Part shown: positions 37,585 through 45,508 of the stretch, in pieces
Position numbering within the stretch: the first letter of the stretch is position 1
Layout: the number at the start of each line of letters is the position of its first letter
Source of the DNA: UBA6059 sp965227155
GTDB lineage: Bacteria > Bacteroidota > Bacteroidia > Cytophagales > Cyclobacteriaceae
NCBI GenBank assembly: GCA_965227155.1
Contig: OZ245731.1
Span: forward strand, 1,364,001 to 1,428,000
Direction of reading: 5' to 3'
Length of the DNA: 64,000 nucleotides
The notes under the pieces: generated by a model
What the model was told of the DNA's origin: nothing
The model's input: the letters and a program-made list of their open reading frames with translations, nothing else
Databases searched by the model: none
Made by a program: the position numbers and the translations under genes

Positions 37585-39392
37585 CCTGCCTCCTCTGCCT
37601 GCAGCTGCTTTTCATAAAGTTCCTTGTAGACACCATTTACGGCCAGTAGTGATTCATTAGTGCCGTGCTCTACTACCTCACCATCATCAAGCACTATGAT
37701 TTTATCGGCCAACTTAGCAGAAGAAACCCTGTGTGAGATGATCACAGTAGTTCTTCCTTGCATAATTTTTTTCATGGCGTTGAGAATAGTATTCTCCGTT
37801 TTGGTATCTACAGCAGAAAGACTATCGTCCAGAATCAAAATCTTTGGGTTTCTCACTATGGCCCTGGCAATGGACAGGCGCTGCTTTTGACCCCCGGAAA
37901 GGGTAATGCCTCTTTCGCCCAGCTTTGTATCAAAGCCACCCTTAAAGTCTTTGATGTTATTCCAAAGGTCGGCATCTTTTGCTGCCTGAATGACTGCCTC
38001 TTCATCAACAGATTCATGACCAAAGCCAATATTATTCCTGATAGAGTCGGAGAATAAAAACACATCCTGTGGTACATAACCAATCTGGCTCCTTAGAGAG
38101 GATATATTGTAAGCTTCTATCGGCAACCCATCAATTGTCAAGGCACCTGTATCCCGATCGTACAATCTGCAAATAAGATTGGCGATGGTACTTTTCCCGG
38201 AACCTGTTGTGCCAATGATGGCAATGGACTCGCCCGGAGACACCTGGAAGTTTACCTCTTTCAATGCCTGGATGCCGGAATCAGGGTATTTAAAGCTTAC
38301 ATTTTTAAAGGTGATTGCTCCTTCAATTTCCGCTTTTACATCTTCGGTTGAGTGTATATCTGTTTTGGTGTGTAAAAACTCGTTGATCCTGCGTTGGGAG
38401 GCTGAGGCTTGCTGGATGATACTTGAAATCCACCCCAGTGAGGTTACCGGCCAGGTGAGCATATTCACATATATGATGAACTCCGCAATATTACCAGTGC
38501 TGATATTGCCATTAAAAACTTCAATAGAACCGATGTACACGGTCAGTATTACACTCAGTCCTATCAGACCCATAATCAATGGGAAAAAGAGCGCATTGAC
38601 AAATTCAAGCCGAAGCGATTTATATTTATATTCATTGCTCGCCTTGTCGAAGTTGTTAGCAAAATCCTCCTCTCTATTGAAAGCTTTGATCACACGGATG
38701 CCACTAAAAGTCTCTTGCACAAAAGTGCTGAGGCCGGATAATGATTTTTGAATCTCTTCTGAGCGCTGGTTGATGATATTATTGACAAAATAGATACTGA
38801 AAGAAAGGATGGGCAGCGGAATCAACGAGTAAAGAGTTAGCCGCGCATTGATGGTAAACATAAAAGGTATTACCATTAGAAAGAGGGTAACCAGGTTGAT
38901 CCCATACATGATAGCCGGCCCGAGGTACATACGCACCCGGCTCACATCCTCGGAAATTCTGTTCATTAAATCGCCTGTATTATTGCGGCGATAAAAGCTT
39001 AAAGGCAGCGTCTGATAATGATGGTAAATTTCATTCTTGAGGTCGTATTCAACGTGCCGGGACATCACTATGATGGTCTGCCTTACCATAAAAAGAAATA
39101 CCCCCCTGAGTAGAGCAGATATAAGTATTAAGACCCCCGCTACCAGTATGCTTGTGGCAAATATTTCATACGATTCACTCTGTAAATCGAGTTCTTCGAA
39201 GATGGAATAAATGTCAAAACTCCGCTGCAATAAATCGAAAGATTGCCGTACAATCACCGCAGGTACAATCCCGAAAAAATTAGAAATAATGATGAATACC
39301 GTACCCAGCAGCAGGTGGTATTTATACTTGAGTAGATACTTGTTGAGGTAGGCTAAATCTTTCACTGTACAATAAAACGGGGCATGGTTCAA
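37581..39392 (-). CDS. Half ABC exporter, MdlA/YheI-like
   Basis: A 603-residue half-transporter with six transmembrane helices and one nucleotide-binding domain: Walker A IGTTGSGKST, canonical signature LSGGQKQR, Walker B ILILDDSLSAVD in which aspartate replaces the catalytic glutamate, and H-loop ISHRVS. This is the mirror image of the MdlB-like gene at 35281, as in heterodimeric exporters with one degenerate ATP site. The start is given as ATG 39392, but a GTG at 39365 (VKDLAYLNKY) is also possible. Confidence 0.87.
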   Translation of the reverse strand: MNHAPFYCTVKDLAYLNKYLLKYKYHLLLGTVFIIISNFFGIVPAVIVRQSFDLLQRSFDIYSIFEELDLQSESYEIFATSILVAGVLILISALLRGVFLFMVRQTIIVMSRHVEYDLKNEIYHHYQTLPLSFYRRNNTGDLMNRISEDVSRVRMYLGPAIMYGINLVTLFLMVIPFMFTINARLTLYSLIPLPILSFSIYFVNNIINQRSEEIQKSLSGLSTFVQETFSGIRVIKAFNREEDFANNFDKASNEYKYKSLRLEFVNALFFPLIMGLIGLSVILTVYIGSIEVFNGNISTGNIAEFIIYVNMLTWPVTSLGWISSIIQQASASQRRINEFLHTKTDIHSTEDVKAEIEGAITFKNVSFKYPDSGIQALKEVNFQVSPGESIAIIGTTGSGKSTIANLICRLYDRDTGALTIDGLPIEAYNISSLRSQIGYVPQDVFLFSDSIRNNIGFGHESVDEEAVIQAAKDADLWNNIKDFKGGFDTKLGERGITLSGGQKQRLSIARAIVRNPKILILDDSLSAVDTKTENTILNAMKKIMQGRTTVIISHRVSSAKLADKIIVLDDGEVVEHGTNESLLAVNGVYKELYEKQLQAEEAG

Positions 39393-39416
39393 ATAGTTTA
39401 TTAAAGGGAAGCTCAG

Positions 39417-39448
39417 ATTGTCAGACTATCAAAAAAGCAGTAATTTTG
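39417..39448 (+). promoter_or_regulatory. Promoter of the branched-chain dehydrogenase gene
   Basis: ATTG (39417-39420), 20 bases, then TAATTTTG (39441-39448), an exact -7 box. Transcription would start near 39455, leaving a leader of about 36 bases. Confidence 0.5.
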
Positions 39449-39490
39449 AGTGATTTTTAGAGCCCACAAAGAAACAGCATTAACAGCAAA

Positions 39491-40594
39491 ATGATAGAGC
39501 ACTCCGTAAAAGAAATCCAGTCCACTTCATCAGTTTTTGATCAGGTAGAAGCCATGGGGCATGAACAGATAGTCTTCTGCCACGACAAAGAAATTGGGCT
39601 CAAAGCGATCATTGCCCTTCACGACACTACGCTTGGCCCAGCTATGGGTGGTACTCGCATGTGGCATTATACCAATGAAGCAGAAGCTTTAACTGATGTA
39701 TTAAGGCTTTCCAGAGGCATGACCTTTAAAAGTGCTGTGGCTGGCTTGAATATCGGTGGAGGTAAAGCGGTGATCATCGGAGATGCCAAAACCCAGAAAA
39801 ATGAGCCGCTCATGCGTCGCTTTGGCAAGTTTGTAGACAGCCTTGGCGGTAGATATTGTACTGCAGAGGATGTAAACATGACAACCCAGGATATGGAGTG
39901 GATCCACATGGAAACACCATATGTTACCGGTCTGCCACAAAATATGGGTGGATCGGGCGACCCCTCTCCTGTTACAGCATTTGGAGTTTACATGGGCATA
40001 AAAGCCGCTGCTAAAAGAGTCTATGGTAATGATAGCCTGGAAGGCAAAAAGGTGGTGGTGCAGGGTGTAGGTCATGTAGGTGAATATCTCGTTGCCCATT
40101 TGACCAAAGAAAATGCGAAGGTTTATGTGACAGACCTCTATGAGGACAAAGTGGATCAAATTGTGCAGCAATATAAGGCTGTAGCCATACCCATGAATTC
40201 AGTATATGACATAGATGCTGATATTTATGCGCCCTGTGCGTTAGGTGCTACGCTAAATGACAAGACAATCGTGGATTTAAAATGCGCCATTGTGGCCGGT
40301 GGTGCCAACAACCAACTTGCCGATGAAAGAGTGCATGGGCAAAAGCTGATAGATCGCGGCATCCTTTATGCTCCTGATTTTCTGATCAATAGTGGCGGTA
40401 TTACCAATGTGTACAATGAACATACCGGCAATTACAACAGGGAAAGAGTAATGGGCCAGGTTGAAAAAATATATGACCGCCTGCTGGAAGTTTGGGATCT
40501 TGCGGAAAAAGATGGTATTTCGCCACAGGAAGCGGCCATGAAAATCGCTCTGTTGAGGATACAAAATATCGGAAAAGTTAAATTACCCTATTAA
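39491..40594 (+). CDS. Glu/Leu/Phe/Val-type dehydrogenase (leucine dehydrogenase)
   Basis: An NAD-dependent amino-acid dehydrogenase that deaminates branched-chain amino acids to keto acids. The 367-residue protein has the glycine-rich catalytic loop NIGGGKAVI with the active lysine, the second catalytic region GGRYCTAEDVNMT, and the Rossmann motif VQGVGHVGEYL. The length and motifs fit leucine dehydrogenase (about 365 residues) rather than the longer glutamate enzyme. It is first in a run of same-strand genes up to coaE. Confidence 0.85.
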   Translation: MIEHSVKEIQSTSSVFDQVEAMGHEQIVFCHDKEIGLKAIIALHDTTLGPAMGGTRMWHYTNEAEALTDVLRLSRGMTFKSAVAGLNIGGGKAVIIGDAKTQKNEPLMRRFGKFVDSLGGRYCTAEDVNMTTQDMEWIHMETPYVTGLPQNMGGSGDPSPVTAFGVYMGIKAAAKRVYGNDSLEGKKVVVQGVGHVGEYLVAHLTKENAKVYVTDLYEDKVDQIVQQYKAVAIPMNSVYDIDADIYAPCALGATLNDKTIVDLKCAIVAGGANNQLADERVHGQKLIDRGILYAPDFLINSGGITNVYNEHTGNYNRERVMGQVEKIYDRLLEVWDLAEKDGISPQEAAMKIALLRIQNIGKVKLPY

Positions 40595-40617
40595 AGAAGT
40601 TCTTTTAAATAGCCAAC

Positions 40618-41796
40618 ATGCTAAATCGTAGAATTCTGCGCGTTAAAGCGATGCAGTCATTATATGCATATCACCAGGCCAAACTGGCCGGTTACCAGGT
40701 AGCATTGCAGGAGCTTACGGATTCTTTTAATCCTGATCCCAATTCTATGGAGCAGCCTGACCCGGAGGAAGTCAAGCTTAACAAAAAACTGGCGCGAGAG
40801 GCTTTTGAGGCCCTATTCGACAAAGCAGAAAAGACTTTTTCAGAAGAAGTTGATACCCACATTCGTGAGCGGGTCGTTGATTATATCAATGATTACCACA
40901 AATCAGTCAGCAAGGACAGGCTTCATTACAAGAAGCTGATGGTACGTGAGGTGGAAAAGATTTATGAGCGATTTCTCAAAATACTGGCTTTACCGATGGC
41001 ATTTGCCCGACTCAATGAACAGGAAAAAGAACAGTCAGAAAAAAAGCATATCAAAACACCAGAGTCGAGTGGCAAGTACAATCTTTTCAACAATCCATTC
41101 CTGACGGATCTGAAAGAGGACACTGCTTATCAGGCTTTGTTTACCCGCTACAATGCCACCTGGACTGGCGAGTGGGAAACAGTAAAGTCATGGTATAGAA
41201 CAATATTGAAGAAAGATGCCGAGTACCAAAAATATGCGCTGAGCGATAAGCCATCCTTGCAGCAGCACCTTGGTATGGTGGACTACATTTTCAGGCAAAT
41301 CATTTTGAAAAACGATGAGTTTGAGGCGTTTTTCGAGCTTTGGGATTTGAATTGGGCTGAGGATAAGGAAATAATCAAAAGTCTGATTAAAAAAACGGTT
41401 AAGAGTTATTCGCCGGGCAGCTCAACCCCATTTGAAGTATTCGAGTTGTCTATCAATTGGGAAGATGACAAGCAATATTTTGAAGATTTGTATAAATACA
41501 CCATCGACAATGGTGAAGAATATGAGGATATCATTGCAGCAAAAAGCAAAAACTGGGAGATTGACAGGATCAGTATGACAGACAAAATCATCCTGGAAAT
41601 GGCTATCGCAGAGATGATAAATTTCCCAAGTATCCCCGTAAAAGTGACCATCAATGAGTATATTGAACTTTCAAAAAAATATAGCACCCCTAAGAGCAAA
41701 CAATTCGTTAATGGTGTATTGGATGTTCTTTCAAACGACTTGCAACAAAAAGGTGTTATTAAGAAAAGTGGTAGAGGATTAATAGATAATCAATAA
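40618..41796 (+). CDS. nusB: Transcription antitermination factor NusB (long form)
   Basis: NusB with NusE binds boxA RNA and prevents early termination of rRNA transcription. The 392-residue protein has the NusB domain at its C-terminus (RISMTDKIILEMAIAEMINF, PVKVTINEYIELSKKYSTPKSKQFVNGVLD) and starts with the split NusB N-terminal helix (MLNRRILRVKAMQSLYAY). The ~200-residue insertion between them, absent in E. coli NusB (139 residues), is typical of Bacteroidota. Confidence 0.92.
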   Translation: MLNRRILRVKAMQSLYAYHQAKLAGYQVALQELTDSFNPDPNSMEQPDPEEVKLNKKLAREAFEALFDKAEKTFSEEVDTHIRERVVDYINDYHKSVSKDRLHYKKLMVREVEKIYERFLKILALPMAFARLNEQEKEQSEKKHIKTPESSGKYNLFNNPFLTDLKEDTAYQALFTRYNATWTGEWETVKSWYRTILKKDAEYQKYALSDKPSLQQHLGMVDYIFRQIILKNDEFEAFFELWDLNWAEDKEIIKSLIKKTVKSYSPGSSTPFEVFELSINWEDDKQYFEDLYKYTIDNGEEYEDIIAAKSKNWEIDRISMTDKIILEMAIAEMINFPSIPVKVTINEYIELSKKYSTPKSKQFVNGVLDVLSNDLQQKGVIKKSGRGLIDNQ

Positions 41797-41807
41797 CAGG
41801 TATAGCT

Positions 41808-42107
41808 ATGAGCAACAATTCATCAAATTCATTTTTAGCCTTTTTATTTGGCTCACTTACCGGCGCCATTCTGGGCGTACTTTTTGCCCCTGACAAAGGC
41901 TCAAATACACGCGACCGATTGACTTATCGATTGGATAAGTACAAATCCAAATTGGAAGAAATCGTGGATGACCTTGTAGAGGGACGCGATATGGTAGAAA
42001 GTGAAGCGAAAGTGGAAGGAGAGAAAATCATTAGCGATGCTAAAGAAAAAGCTGAGCGATTGCTTGACGATGTAAATGGATTGCTAAACCAAATCCAGAA
42101 AAAGTAA
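41808..42107 (+). CDS. YtxH domain protein
   Basis: A 99-residue protein with one N-terminal glycine-rich hydrophobic segment (FLFGSLTGAILGVLFAP, about 11-27) followed by DKGSNTRDRL and a charged helical tail, the YtxH pattern. These small membrane-attached proteins are general-stress linked in Bacillus; the role here is unknown. It lies 11 bases after nusB, probably co-transcribed. Confidence 0.75.
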   Translation: MSNNSSNSFLAFLFGSLTGAILGVLFAPDKGSNTRDRLTYRLDKYKSKLEEIVDDLVEGRDMVESEAKVEGEKIISDAKEKAERLLDDVNGLLNQIQKK

Positions 42108-42202
42108 TTGTTAATGGTTTGTTAAAAACCTCAGTGATAACCATACATAAATAAGGCCTTTGTTAATTTTACGGGTCTTGAACCAAATAAACTGTAAAGC
42201 AT

Positions 42203-42751
42203 ATGAAAAGAGTATTGTATAGTGTTTTTGCTATTGCACTAGTTGGTATGAGCTTCTTTAGCTGTACCGACAAAGATGTAGAAGCCAGAATCGCAAGATT
42301 GGAAGGTAGAATAGCTGAGCTAGAAGCTCGCAATGGTGGCCGTACCTCCACACCTTCTACTACCACTGCCTCAACTACCAGTTCTGTCGTAGATGAAGTG
42401 CCAAGTGGTCCACTACCTGCATTCAAGTTTGCAGAAGAAGAACATGACTTTGGTACCATCACAGAAGGTGATATTGTAGAGCACACTTTCAGTTTCACCA
42501 ATGTTGGCGAAGCTCCATTGATTATCAGCAGCGCTACTGCATCTTGCGGATGTACTGTGCCTAGCTGGCCAAGAGAGCCGATTCCAGTGGGTGGTGAAGG
42601 TGAAATCACAGTAAAGTTCAACTCACGCAACAAGCCTGGCACTCAAAACAAAACGGTGACCATTACAGCCAATACCAATCCTAAAATCAACAGATTGAGG
42701 ATTAAGTCAACTGTAACACCTCAGGCAGGTGCAAGTGGACCTGTTAAATAA
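42203..42751 (+). CDS. DUF1573 lipoprotein
   Basis: A 182-residue lipoprotein: signal peptide ending in SFFSC with lipidation at C21, a short coiled coil (ARIARLEGRIAELEARNGG), a serine-threonine-rich linker, then a DUF1573 Ig-like domain (HDFGTITEGDIVEHTFSF, ASCGCTVPSWPREPI). DUF1573 is abundant in Bacteroidota and thought to sit in the periplasm or at the cell surface, with no known activity. Confidence 0.87.
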   Translation: MKRVLYSVFAIALVGMSFFSCTDKDVEARIARLEGRIAELEARNGGRTSTPSTTTASTTSSVVDEVPSGPLPAFKFAEEEHDFGTITEGDIVEHTFSFTNVGEAPLIISSATASCGCTVPSWPREPIPVGGEGEITVKFNSRNKPGTQNKTVTITANTNPKINRLRIKSTVTPQAGASGPVK

Positions 42752-42777
42752 GTTATAAACTAGATCAGCAAAAAAGA

Positions 42778-43080
42778 ATGATTTTATTGCAAGCTGGACA
42801 GGATCCTAACTACATGCAGTTTATACTGCTCGGTGGTATGATCGCTGTATTTTATTTATTCTTTATCAGGCCACAACAGAAAAAACAGAAAGAACAGAAG
42901 AAATTCATAGAAGCGATCAAAAAAGGTGATAAAGTGGTGACCATAGGTGGCATTCACGGAAAAGTGCATGCTATAGAAGGGGAAACCATCATCGTAGAAG
43001 TAGATCGTGGCATGAAGCTTACTATTGAAAAATCGTCTGTGTCTCTAGAGGCTAGCAAACGCGTGACAGAGACTAAATAA
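42778..43080 (+). CDS. yajC: Preprotein translocase subunit YajC
   Basis: A 100-residue membrane protein with one N-terminal helix (FILLGGMIAVFYLFFIRPQQ) and the RPQQKKQKEQKKFIEAIKKG motif. YajC associates with SecDF in protein export. Its length and motif match the family. It lies 26 bases after the DUF1573 gene and 10 bases before the YbbR gene; secDF is not adjacent. Confidence 0.92.
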   Translation: MILLQAGQDPNYMQFILLGGMIAVFYLFFIRPQQKKQKEQKKFIEAIKKGDKVVTIGGIHGKVHAIEGETIIVEVDRGMKLTIEKSSVSLEASKRVTETK

Positions 43081-43090
43081 TTAAAGACAT

Positions 43091-44026
43091 ATGGCCAAAA
43101 GCTCTCCGTTTACAGGAGGAAATCTCAAGGTAGTATTGCTGTCGGTATTGGCAGCTACTACCTTTTGGTTTTTTAGTGCTTTAAACAAAAACTATAATGC
43201 CCGGATTAACTATCCTTTGGAGTTTGAATTTCAAAGGGATAGTGTAGTCATCATGAGTCCGCTGCCTCCCGATGTGCAACTGGATGTGAGCAGCGGTGGG
43301 TGGAACCTCCTCCGCAAAACTTTTTGGTTTAACGTTACTCCAATTCTGATCACGCTGGATAACCCGACAGATGTTAAATTCCTGACCCGGTCATCAATCC
43401 TACCCATCATCTCTGATCAGCTCACGGATCTGGATTTGAATTTCGTATTGACTGACACCCTGTTCATCAACGTGGAGGAGAAGGTACAGCGTAAAATAAA
43501 GGTGGCTGTAGATAGTTCGCGGATACCTGTAGCCGCCAACTATCGCCTGGTATCCTCCATAGAAATTGAACCCGATTCAATCAACGTTATAGGGCCCGTT
43601 TCTTTAGTCAACAGCATGCCTGAGGTCTATACATTAAATATTGACCGCCGCAATATTGATGATAATTTCAGAAGAAATATCGACATTCAACTGCCTAATG
43701 AAAATCTAATGTTATCGCAGCCAGATGAGGTCAATGTGCTCTTTAATGTGGCAGAATTTACCAATGTGACCCTTCCCATAAGCGTGGAGCGCGAGAATTT
43801 CCCAACAGACAGCTCTGCATGGTTAAAGGATAGCATCGTATATGTCAATTACTGGATCAGGTCTAACCAACTGCAGTCTGTAACACCCGACAGTTTTGCC
43901 ATCATGGCTGATTATGCCATGGCCAAAGACTCCTTTCTTCTGCCTGTAATGTTAAGCTTTCCTGAAAGCATTGAGGATTTAGAATACCTGCCTGATACGC
44001 TAAGCCTGGGCTATGGAAAGCAATAA
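43091..44026 (+). CDS. YbbR-like domain protein
   Basis: A 311-residue protein with one N-terminal transmembrane helix (LKVVLLSVLAATTFWFF) and a beta-rich periplasmic part with YbbR-like repeats (KIKVAVDSSRIPVAANYRLV, SIEIEPDSINVIGPVSLV). In Firmicutes YbbR (CdaR) regulates the cyclic-di-AMP synthase; no dac gene is adjacent here, so that role is not shown. Its end overlaps the coaE start by 14 bases. Confidence 0.8.
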   Translation: MAKSSPFTGGNLKVVLLSVLAATTFWFFSALNKNYNARINYPLEFEFQRDSVVIMSPLPPDVQLDVSSGGWNLLRKTFWFNVTPILITLDNPTDVKFLTRSSILPIISDQLTDLDLNFVLTDTLFINVEEKVQRKIKVAVDSSRIPVAANYRLVSSIEIEPDSINVIGPVSLVNSMPEVYTLNIDRRNIDDNFRRNIDIQLPNENLMLSQPDEVNVLFNVAEFTNVTLPISVERENFPTDSSAWLKDSIVYVNYWIRSNQLQSVTPDSFAIMADYAMAKDSFLLPVMLSFPESIEDLEYLPDTLSLGYGKQ

Positions 44027-44636
44027 TAAGCCGAAGCTTATTGGTATAACCGGAGGTATTGGCTCAGGGAAATCAATTGTCTGTAAGATTTTCCGCAGCC
44101 TGGGGCACCCGGTATATGATGCTGACAGCAGAGCTAAATGGCTGATGAATCACGACCAACAACTGAAAGGTCAGATTATTGAAAACTTTGGCCCACATGC
44201 CTATTGCGCTGATGGACTTCTAGATAACGTTTACCTTGCCCAGCATGTATTTAAGGATACCGAAAAGCTTGCCAAGCTCAATAGCCTGGTGCACCCCGCT
44301 GTACATCGTGATACCAACGAATGGGCTGAAAAGCATAACGATTATCCATTGCTCATAAAAGAAGCAGCTTTATTGTTTGAAACCGGTTCGTACAAATCCC
44401 TGGATCAAACCATTTTGGTAGCTGCAGATGAAGAAACAAGGATAAGTCGGATATTAGAACGAGACCCCCACCGCGATAGAGAACAGGTAGAAGCCATTAT
44501 TGCAAGGCAAATGAGTGAATCACAAAAAATGGAACTTGCTGATTATATCATTTACAATGATGAATCACATAGTTTGCTGGATCAGGTGTTGGGCTTTCTT
44601 CAGTTCACTAGCTCAAGCCAACATATCGCCGGGTAG
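44013..44636 (+). CDS. coaE: Dephospho-CoA kinase
   Basis: CoaE phosphorylates dephospho-CoA at the 3'-hydroxyl, the last step of coenzyme A synthesis. The 207-residue protein has the P-loop GGIGSGKS (14-21), the YDADSRAK segment, and the LID region with ILERDPHRDREQVEAII. It is translationally coupled to the upstream YbbR gene and overlaps the converging gene at 44613 by 24 bases. Confidence 0.94.
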   Translation: MESNNKPKLIGITGGIGSGKSIVCKIFRSLGHPVYDADSRAKWLMNHDQQLKGQIIENFGPHAYCADGLLDNVYLAQHVFKDTEKLAKLNSLVHPAVHRDTNEWAEKHNDYPLLIKEAALLFETGSYKSLDQTILVAADEETRISRILERDPHRDREQVEAIIARQMSESQKMELADYIIYNDESHSLLDQVLGFLQFTSSSQHIAG

Positions 44637-44939
44637 CTTTACCTGATCTGCATAAAATTTGGTGCGGCTACTTTGCTGGTCATAAGGAGCGATCTTATCG
44701 ATTCTGTCCTCTTTGTGATTGTAAAACACTTCGATATAGAAGCCATTAAGCAGGTAAAGGTTGACCTTGTATTTATAGTACCGAATAGCCATCACGAATG
44801 CCCCATCGAAATACAACGTTCGAAGCTGATCATAAAATGGTTTCGATAAAAATTCTTCCTTGCTCAAAATTTGCTGGTTTTGTATAAAGCTAAGGATTTT
44901 AACAGAGACCCTTTCAAACGAAAGGGAGAGATTTGACAC
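44613..44939 (-). CDS. Small protein of unknown function
   Basis: A 108-residue protein without signal peptide or membrane helix, rich in aromatic residues (AIRYYKYKVNLYLLNGFYIEVFY). It starts with GTG. I recognise no family. It overlaps the end of coaE by 24 bases, more than usual for convergent genes, and its start is 90 bases from tRNA-His. The reading frame looks real (balanced composition, ordinary codons), but expression is not shown. Confidence 0.5.
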   Translation of the reverse strand: MSNLSLSFERVSVKILSFIQNQQILSKEEFLSKPFYDQLRTLYFDGAFVMAIRYYKYKVNLYLLNGFYIEVFYNHKEDRIDKIAPYDQQSSRTKFYADQVKLPGDMLA

Positions 44940-45029
44940 TGAAACTTTTAAAGGTGGTATGAAAAAATATCCACAATTGATATTTTTAAAATCATGTAAA
45001 TATCCAGTACATTTGCATCCCTTTACACG

Positions 45030-45103
45030 GTGGTTGTAGTTCAGTTGGTTAGAACGCCTGATTGTGGTTCAGGAGGTCGCCGGTTCGAGTCCGGTCTTCC
45101 ACC
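45030..45103 (+). tRNA. tRNA-His (GTG) with acceptor mismatches
   Basis: The anticodon loop TTGTGGT in stem CCTGA/TCAGG gives GTG (histidine); G-1 is encoded at 45029 and the discriminator is C, both histidine marks. D-arm and T-arm are sound. The acceptor reads GTGGTTG against CTTCCAC: pairs 5-68 and 6-67 are U-U mismatches. A downstream repeat at 45208-45227 carries CAACCACC, which would pair perfectly. Confidence 0.85.
45088..45101 (+). repeat. Direct repeat, copy 1 (tRNA-His 3' part)
   Basis: AGTCCGGTCTTCCA inside the T-arm and acceptor of tRNA-His. The identical 14 bases recur at 45208-45221, exactly 120 bases later. This could be an attachment-site core or a short duplication. Confidence 0.75.
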
Positions 45104-45111
45104 CATTAAAT

Positions 45112-45150
45112 AAAAAAAGGATACTTAGCTTAGTTAGGTATCCTTTTTTT
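45112..45150 (+). terminator. Terminator after tRNA-His
   Basis: AAAAAAAGGATAC (45112-45124) pairs with GTATCCTTTTTTT (45138-45150). T-run on the + strand and A-run on the left; it can act in both directions. Confidence 0.85.
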
Positions 45151-45164
45151 ATTTAGAAAACTTT

Positions 45165-45213
45165 CGGACGAGATGCCTGTCCCGATGGAGCGAAGCGGCT
45201 ATCGGGAAGTCCG
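45165..45213. repeat. Large imperfect hairpin (REP-like)
   Basis: Outer arms CGGAC (45165-45169) and GTCCG (45209-45213), inner arms TCCCGAT (45180-45186) and ATCGGGA (45201-45207), with a small AGC/GCT stem in the loop. No T-run follows. It looks like a dispersed palindromic element and lies between the two copies of the tRNA-derived repeat. Confidence 0.6.
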
Positions 45214-45227
45214 GTCTTCCAACCACC
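45208..45227 (+). repeat. Direct repeat, copy 2 with tRNA-like end CAACCACC
   Basis: The same 14 bases as at 45088, then ACCACC. The 8 bases CAACCACC (45220-45227) are exactly the 3' acceptor strand plus C73 that the tRNA-His 5' end GTGGTTG needs. Compared with an ideal tRNA end there are four extra bases (CTTC) before it. Confidence 0.7.
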
Positions 45228-45508
45228 TAAATTTGAGTAGCTAGATAATCTGGCGATTTTTTTGTGTTCCACACCAGCGCAAGCATCCGCTTGTCTTAAA
45301 CTACAGTAGCATCAGAAGCTATACTTTATGAGTTTTACTTCGTTGTATTGGTCTTTTCGTTTGACCAGCAATAGCTAGAATCTTTTTGGAAAATCTGCTA
45401 ATTATAGCAAAAGCGGACGCTTTTGACAGTTGAGGCGGTTTTTTATTGCTATCCGTATTTATTCCGTGAAAAAATACCCTTTTTATCTATCTTTTTTAAA
45501 TTCAAATC
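45228..45508. other. AT-rich non-coding stretch with paired small hairpins before abiH
   Basis: No gene is visible. Two short palindromes with 4-base loops occur: CAAGC-ATCC-GCTTG (45280-45293) and CAAAAGC-GGAC-GCTTTTG (45408-45425). Read on the opposite strand the second has loop GTCC, so the two form an inverted pair, as REP-type elements often do. An abiH promoter must lie in the last ~80 bases, but I cannot place it firmly. Confidence 0.5.

Noticed and set aside
38179..38751. Plus-strand frame of 190 codons
   Set aside because: It is the antisense shadow of the MdlA-like ABC transporter gene.
42778..44026. Cyclic-di-AMP operon (YbbR with DacA)
   Set aside because: No diadenylate cyclase gene is adjacent; yajC and coaE flank the YbbR gene.
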